Assembly: GCA_949957035.1 (NCBI GenBank)
Contig: CATLIP010000085.1
Location: 1-9,805, forward strand
DNA: 9,805 nucleotides
DNA from: an uncultured Lachnospiraceae bacterium
Lineage (GTDB): Bacteria; Bacillota_A; Clostridia; Lachnospirales; Lachnospiraceae
Direction: 5' to 3'
Shown one piece after another: positions 5,713 to 9,805 of the stretch (position 1 is its first letter; the number at the start of each line of letters is the position of its first letter). The notes under the pieces were generated by a model. It was not told the origin of the DNA. It was given only the letters and a program-made list of their open reading frames with translations, and searched no databases. The translations under genes and the position numbers were made by a program.

Positions 5713-5964
5713 ATGATTGCAACGAATTTTTCTAATGTAAGGAATCATTTTAAAGAAGTATGTGACAGGGTTGTACAAGAGTCTGATATTGCAATTATCA
5801 CGAGGAAAAATGATGAAAACGTTGTTCTGATGTCACAGGCGCAGTATGATAATTTGATGGAAAACCTTTATATCAGAGAGAGTAAGGCAAATTATCAATG
5901 GCTGAAAGAATCGATTCAACAGGCGGAGGCAGGGAAACTTGTCAGATTTGAAGTGGGGGATTAA
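5713..5964 (+). CDS. yefM: YefM/Phd-family antitoxin
   Basis: This 83-residue protein matches the usual YefM length. The N-terminal part (about 1-55), with NFSNVRNHFKEVCDRV, IAIITRKNDENVVLMS and the following QYDNLMENLYI helix, is the dimerising DNA-binding fold of the Phd/YefM family. The C-terminal tail (about 56-83: NYQWLKESIQQAEAGK and an acidic end) should wrap and neutralise YoeB. GAGGAG (5696-5701) lies 11 nt upstream of the ATG; no alternative start is open in frame just upstream. The toxin gene follows after 2 nt, so the two are co-translated, with antitoxin first as is usual. It is likely to repress its own promoter through the TGTACA-like pair at 5637-5654. Confidence 0.93.
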   Translation: MIATNFSNVRNHFKEVCDRVVQESDIAIITRKNDENVVLMSQAQYDNLMENLYIRESKANYQWLKESIQQAEAGKLVRFEVGD

Positions 5965-5966
5965 GG

Positions 5967-6224
5967 ATGAATGTATCTTTCACTCCCAATGCATGGGAAG
6001 ATTACCTCTATTGGCAGAAGACAGATAAACGGATTTCTAAAAGAATCAACGAATTAATAAAAGATATTATGAGAAATCCGTTTGATGGAATCGGAAAACC
6101 CGAAGGGCTAAAGCATGATCTTGCCGGAAAGTGGAGCAGGCGGATATCGGATGAACACAGGATAGTCTATCAGGTTGAGGGCGAAAATTTGATTGTATAT
6201 ACATGCAGATATCATTATTCATAA
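5967..6224 (+). CDS. yoeB: Txe/YoeB-family ribosome-dependent mRNA endonuclease toxin
   Basis: The toxin has 85 residues, one more than E. coli YoeB. YoeB binds the ribosome and cleaves mRNA in the A site, stopping growth when the antitoxin is lost. The catalytic residues known for E. coli YoeB fall at the same numbers here: E46 (KPEGLKH), R65 (DEHRIVY), and H83 and Y84 in the C-terminal RYHYS. The N-terminal WEDYLYWQKTDKRISKRINELI (10-31) and IMRNPFDGIGKPE (34-46) segments are also typical. Nothing suggests inactivation. The ATG is 2 nt after the yefM stop, with AAGG just before it, so it probably depends on translational coupling. Its stop codon touches the bidirectional terminator. Confidence 0.95.
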   Translation: MNVSFTPNAWEDYLYWQKTDKRISKRINELIKDIMRNPFDGIGKPEGLKHDLAGKWSRRISDEHRIVYQVEGENLIVYTCRYHYS

Positions 6225-6272
6225 AAACAGCATGGCCTTTCCGGAATCTAATCCGGCCGCCATGCTGTTTTT
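6223..6272. terminator. Bidirectional intrinsic terminator between yoeB and the activase gene
   Basis: AAAAACAGCATGGC (6223-6236) pairs perfectly with GCCATGCTGTTTTT (6259-6272), a 14-bp stem whose outer A/T tracts supply a U-run on either strand. An inner stem CCGGA/TCCGG (6241-6245 with 6252-6256) stacks within the loop. It lies immediately after the yoeB stop and 22 nt past the activase stop, so it serves both converging transcription units. Confidence 0.92.
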
Positions 6273-6294
6273 TATATTCTGAACTGATGCCAAA

Positions 6295-9200
6295 TCAAGC
6301 CCCCAGATTCTTATTTGCCGTAGAAAGCATCAGCTTAATCCGGTTCAGCTGGTTCACTTCACTTGCCCCGGGGTCAAAGTCAATCGCAACGATATTCGAT
6401 TCCGGATACCGGCGCCGGAGCTCCTTGATGACCCCTTTGCCCACCACATGGTTCGGAAGGCAGGCGAAGGGCTGGGTACAGACAATATTCGGCGCGCCAT
6501 TGTGTATCAGCTCTAACATCTCGCCGGTCAAAAACCATCCCTCACCGGTCTGGTTGCCCAGAGACACGATGTCGGACGCCATCTTCCCAAGCTCATGAAT
6601 ATCCGCCGGCGCATCAAAATGTTTGCTTTCCCGGAACGCCTTGCTTGCCGGCGCCCGGAACCAGTTGAGCGCCTTGATGCCAAGATTCCCGATAGCCGCC
6701 TTGGACTTCTTCATGCCCAGATGGGATACCTTAAAATTCTGGTTATAGAAACAATACAAAAGGAAATCCAGAAGATCCGGCACCACAGCCTCGGCGCCTT
6801 CGCTCTCCAAAAGCTCTACCAGATAGTTGTTGGCGGCAGGCAGGAACTTCACCAGAATCTCCCCCACCACGCCCACACGAGGCTTCTTGACATCCAAAAG
6901 TTCGATATTTTGGTCAAAATCATGAATGATGTCCTTACAGAGCCGCGTAAACCTGTGCCGTGAAGGATATCCCTGGGACAGGAATTCTTTGCAAACCTTC
7001 ACCCATTTTTCATGCATGGCATCGGCAGAGCCCTTGACGGCTTCATAGGGACGGATACGGTACACGCATTTCATGAAAATATCCCCTAATACGATTGCGT
7101 ACATTCCCCGCATCACAAGGCGGGGTGTCAGTTTAAAGCCAGGATTTCCCTCAAGGCCGCTCAAGTTCAGGGAAATGACCGGAATATGCTCATATCCCGC
7201 CTTCTTTAGCGCCCTTCGGATAAACCCGATATAGTTAGAAGCGCGGCATCCGCCTCCGGTCTGGCTGATAATGACCGCAATCTTGTCGGTGTCATACCTG
7301 CCTGACAGGATGGCGTCCATAATCTGCCCCACGACAATGAGGGAAGGGTAACAGGCGTCGTTGTTTACATATTTAAGCCCCACGTCCACAGCCTGCTTAT
7401 TGTCATTGGGCAGAACCTCTATCTTGTACCCGGAAGCCGCAAAAGCAGGCTCCAACAAGTCGAAATGGATGGGCGACATCTGCGGGCAGAGGATGGTGTA
7501 GTCCTTTTTCATCTCCTGGGTGAAGGGAACCTTCGTGACGGCAGAAGACTGGATTGTCCGTTTTTCATGCCGTCTCTCCCGAACCCGGATGGCTGCAAGC
7601 AGAGAGCGCACCCGAATCCTGGCAGCTCCTAAATTGTTCACCTCGTCGATTTTCAGGGAGGTGTAAATCTTGTCGGAATCATTCAGGATAGAAGCCACCT
7701 GGTCGGTAGTGACGGCATCCAGCCCGCATCCGAAGGAATTTAACTGAATCAAATCCAGATTATCCGTAGTCTTCACATAGTTTGCCGCCGCATACAGCCG
7801 GGAGTGGTACATCCACTGGTCCATCACGTTCAAAGGATGCTCTGCCGGGTGAAGATGGGAAATGGAATCCTCCGTCAGCACTGCAATATTGTAGGAGTTA
7901 ATCAGCTCCGGAATCCCATGGTTCACCTCCGGGTCAATATGGTAAGGGCGTCCGGCAAGGACGATGCCCCGGTTGCCGGTACGTTTCAGGTATTCAATAG
8001 TTTCCTCGCCCTTTTGCTTCATATCTTCCCGGCATGCGTGAAGCTCAGCCCATGCCGTATGTACGGCCGAACGGATATCTGCTGCCGGGACAGCGAACTT
8101 TTCGGACAATTCTTCCACCAGGCGATAAGAAACCGTCTCCTCACTTTCCAGGGACAGGAAAGGATGGATGAAGTCCACCTCGCCGTTTACGATGGCGTCG
8201 ATATTGTTCTTGATATTCTCCGGGTAGGAGGTAACGATGGGGCCGTTATAGTTGGTATTGGCGGCTTCAAATTCCGTTAGCTCATAAGGGATACTGGGAT
8301 AGAAAATCCTATGTATTCCCTGGTTGATTAGCCACTGGACATGCCCATGGGCCAGCTTCGCCGGATAACACTCGGACTCACTGGGGATAGATTCAATCCC
8401 AAGCTCATAAATCTTCCGGGTCGAAGCAGGAGATAACACTACCTGAAAACCAAGGGTGTGGAAGAACGTAAACCAGAAGGGATAGTTCTCATACATATTC
8501 AAAACCCGGGGAATCCCAATCACACCCCTTGACGCCTCGTATCCTTCCAGAGGCTTATAGTCAAAATACCGATGGAACTTATATTCAAATAGGTTCGGCA
8601 GCTTATTGTCGGACTTTTCCTTCCCCAGTCCCCGCTCACAGCGGTTTCCTGTAATGAACTTCCTGCCGCCGCTGAAATGGTTGATAGTCAGGCGGCAGTT
8701 GTTGGTACAGCCCTTACATTTTGCCATGGTGGTAGAGTATTCAAGGGCTTCTATATCTTCGATAGAAAGCATGGTCGTGCCCTGACAGTCCATATACCGC
8801 TCCCGGGCAATGAGAGCAGCGCCGAAAGCCCCCATGATTCCGGCGATATCTGGACGTATAGCCTCACAGCCTGCAATCTTCTCGAAGCTCCTGAGTACGG
8901 CATTGTTGTAAAACGTACCGCCCTGCACGACGATATGGTTCCCAAGCTCGGACGCATCGGACACCTTGATTACCTTGAACAATGCATTCTTAATGACAGA
9001 GTAGGCAAGTCCCGCAGAGATATCGGCAACCGCCGCCCCTTCTTTTTGCGCCTGTTTTACCTTCGAGTTCATGAAGACCGTACAGCGTGTGCCAAGGTCA
9101 ATGGGATTCTGGGCAAATAAAGCCTCATGTGCAAAGTCCTCCACCGAGTAATTCAGGGATTTGGCAAATGTCTCGATGAAAGAGCCGCATCCTGAGGAAC

Positions 9201-9805
9201 AGGCTTCGTTGAGCAGCACGTTGTCAACGGTCTGGTTCTTGATTTTAATGCATTTCATATCCTGTCCGCCGATGTCCAGGATACAGTCTACATCCGGCTC
9301 GAAATAGGAGGCGGCATAGTAATGGGAGACTGTCTCCACCTCGCCTTCATCCAGAAGGAGCGCGGACTTGATCAGCGCCTCCCCGTAACCTGTGGAACAG
9401 GAGTGGACGATTTTGACGCCTTCCGGCAGTTTACTGTAAATATCTTTAATGGCGGTAATGGTGGTACCTAAGGGGTCTCCTTCGTTGTTGTGGTAGAAAG
9501 AGTACAGAAGCGTCCCGTCGTCGCCCACAAGGGCGGCTTTCGTGGTGGTGGAACCGGCGTCGATTCCAAGGAACGCACGTCCCTTATAGCTTGCCAGGTC
9601 TTTGACTGGCACCTGATGCCTGGCGTGGCGTTTCTCAAATGCATGGAAATCCGCCTCGCTGGTGAACAGGGGTTCCATCCGGTCAACCTCGAATTCCATC
9701 TTGATACGGCTCTCTAACCGGCTCTGCATTTCCTGCAGGGAAACCTGGCGGTCTTTCTTGGAATTCATGGCAGAACCAATCGCCGCGAACAGATGGGAAT
9801 GGTTC
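6295..9805 (-). CDS. Large 2-hydroxyacyl-CoA dehydratase activase-related protein, N-terminus cut by window edge
   Basis: The frame is open from the right edge to a TGA at 6297-6295. An internal ATG at 9768 gives 1157 residues, but 12 upstream codons (NHSHLFAAIGSA) stay open and no ribosome binding site precedes it; that peptide resembles the end of a first BadF/BcrA-type ATPase domain. Family members of about 1400 residues carry two such domains, so some 250 residues are probably missing. Numbered from that Met: second activase ATPase domain about 65-325, with GIDAGSTTTK (68-77), DIGGQD (165-170), and C194 (SSGCGSF) and C229 (RCTVF), equivalent to the cysteines holding the 4Fe-4S cluster between HgdC subunits; cysteine cluster C351, C354, C358, C377; a DUF2229-type region; then motifs SFGCGLDAVTTDQ (678-690), NNDACYPSLIVVGQ (802-815) and QTGGGCRASNY (836-846). 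The C-terminus has DPGASEVNQLNRIKLML. Activators in this superfamily drive ATP-dependent electron transfer to dehydratases; the exact role of these giant fusions is not established. Confidence 0.93.
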   Translation of the reverse strand, partial: NHSHLFAAIGSAMNSKKDRQVSLQEMQSRLESRIKMEFEVDRMEPLFTSEADFHAFEKRHARHQVPVKDLASYKGRAFLGIDAGSTTTKAALVGDDGTLLYSFYHNNEGDPLGTTITAIKDIYSKLPEGVKIVHSCSTGYGEALIKSALLLDEGEVETVSHYYAASYFEPDVDCILDIGGQDMKCIKIKNQTVDNVLLNEACSSGCGSFIETFAKSLNYSVEDFAHEALFAQNPIDLGTRCTVFMNSKVKQAQKEGAAVADISAGLAYSVIKNALFKVIKVSDASELGNHIVVQGGTFYNNAVLRSFEKIAGCEAIRPDIAGIMGAFGAALIARERYMDCQGTTMLSIEDIEALEYSTTMAKCKGCTNNCRLTINHFSGGRKFITGNRCERGLGKEKSDNKLPNLFEYKFHRYFDYKPLEGYEASRGVIGIPRVLNMYENYPFWFTFFHTLGFQVVLSPASTRKIYELGIESIPSESECYPAKLAHGHVQWLINQGIHRIFYPSIPYELTEFEAANTNYNGPIVTSYPENIKNNIDAIVNGEVDFIHPFLSLESEETVSYRLVEELSEKFAVPAADIRSAVHTAWAELHACREDMKQKGEETIEYLKRTGNRGIVLAGRPYHIDPEVNHGIPELINSYNIAVLTEDSISHLHPAEHPLNVMDQWMYHSRLYAAANYVKTTDNLDLIQLNSFGCGLDAVTTDQVASILNDSDKIYTSLKIDEVNNLGAARIRVRSLLAAIRVRERRHEKRTIQSSAVTKVPFTQEMKKDYTILCPQMSPIHFDLLEPAFAASGYKIEVLPNDNKQAVDVGLKYVNNDACYPSLIVVGQIMDAILSGRYDTDKIAVIISQTGGGCRASNYIGFIRRALKKAGYEHIPVISLNLSGLEGNPGFKLTPRLVMRGMYAIVLGDIFMKCVYRIRPYEAVKGSADAMHEKWVKVCKEFLSQGYPSRHRFTRLCKDIIHDFDQNIELLDVKKPRVGVVGEILVKFLPAANNYLVELLESEGAEAVVPDLLDFLLYCFYNQNFKVSHLGMKKSKAAIGNLGIKALNWFRAPASKAFRESKHFDAPADIHELGKMASDIVSLGNQTGEGWFLTGEMLELIHNGAPNIVCTQPFACLPNHVVGKGVIKELRRRYPESNIVAIDFDPGASEVNQLNRIKLMLSTANKNLGA

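Noticed and set aside
5713..6224. Defence-island or phage origin for the toxin-antitoxin pair
   Set aside because: No integrase, transposase, attachment-like repeats or other defence genes are visible around it.
7804..8280. 158-residue plus-strand frame inside the activase gene
   Set aside because: It is the antisense shadow of a well-conserved family protein in GC-rich codons; no ribosome binding site or recognisable domain.

Overview
The window looks like chromosomal DNA from a gut-type Clostridia, most likely Lachnospiraceae. This is inferred from the very large CoA-dehydratase activase-type protein, the MutE/MutG-type lantibiotic immunity permeases, the strong AGGAGG-type ribosome binding sites and the moderate GC content. 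No rRNA, tRNA, CRISPR array, transposase or phage gene is visible.

Layout. (1) Positions 1-910, minus strand: a rifampin ADP-ribosyltransferase (arr) followed 43 nt downstream by a cyclase-family hydrolase that runs off the left edge. (2) Positions 911-1225: an AT-rich divergent intergenic region. It holds candidate promoters for both directions, a 17-codon ghost reading frame with a perfect Shine-Dalgarno sequence but an ATA start, and a perfect 13-bp inverted repeat just before the next gene. (3) Positions 1226-5593, plus strand: five tightly packed genes forming a stand-alone lantibiotic/cationic-peptide resistance module. It comprises a BcrA/LanF-type ATPase, a MutE/EpiE-type permease, a MutG-type permease, an OmpR-type response regulator and a two-TM sensor kinase. 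No lantibiotic precursor or modification genes are in view, so it probably detects and removes foreign peptides. (4) Positions 5637-6224, plus strand: a yefM-yoeB type II toxin-antitoxin pair with its own sigma-A promoter and a paired TGTACA-like operator. (5) Positions 6223-6272: a symmetrical hairpin that can terminate transcription from both sides. (6) Positions 6295-9805, minus strand: the C-terminal three quarters or so of a giant 2-hydroxyacyl-CoA dehydratase activase-related protein. Its true start lies beyond the right edge.

How it fits together. The proposed circuit of region 3 is: the kinase senses a peptide outside the cell, phosphorylates the regulator at D51, the regulator activates the promoter before 1226, and the ABC transporter expels peptide from the membrane. 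Together with arr (rifamycin inactivation) and yefM-yoeB, this makes a short accessory stretch of antibiotic-resistance and stress genes beside a metabolic gene. I see no clear evidence of a wholly new system. The most useful leads are the regulatory sequences: the YefM-type operator, the leader hairpin and the repeats in the lan promoter.
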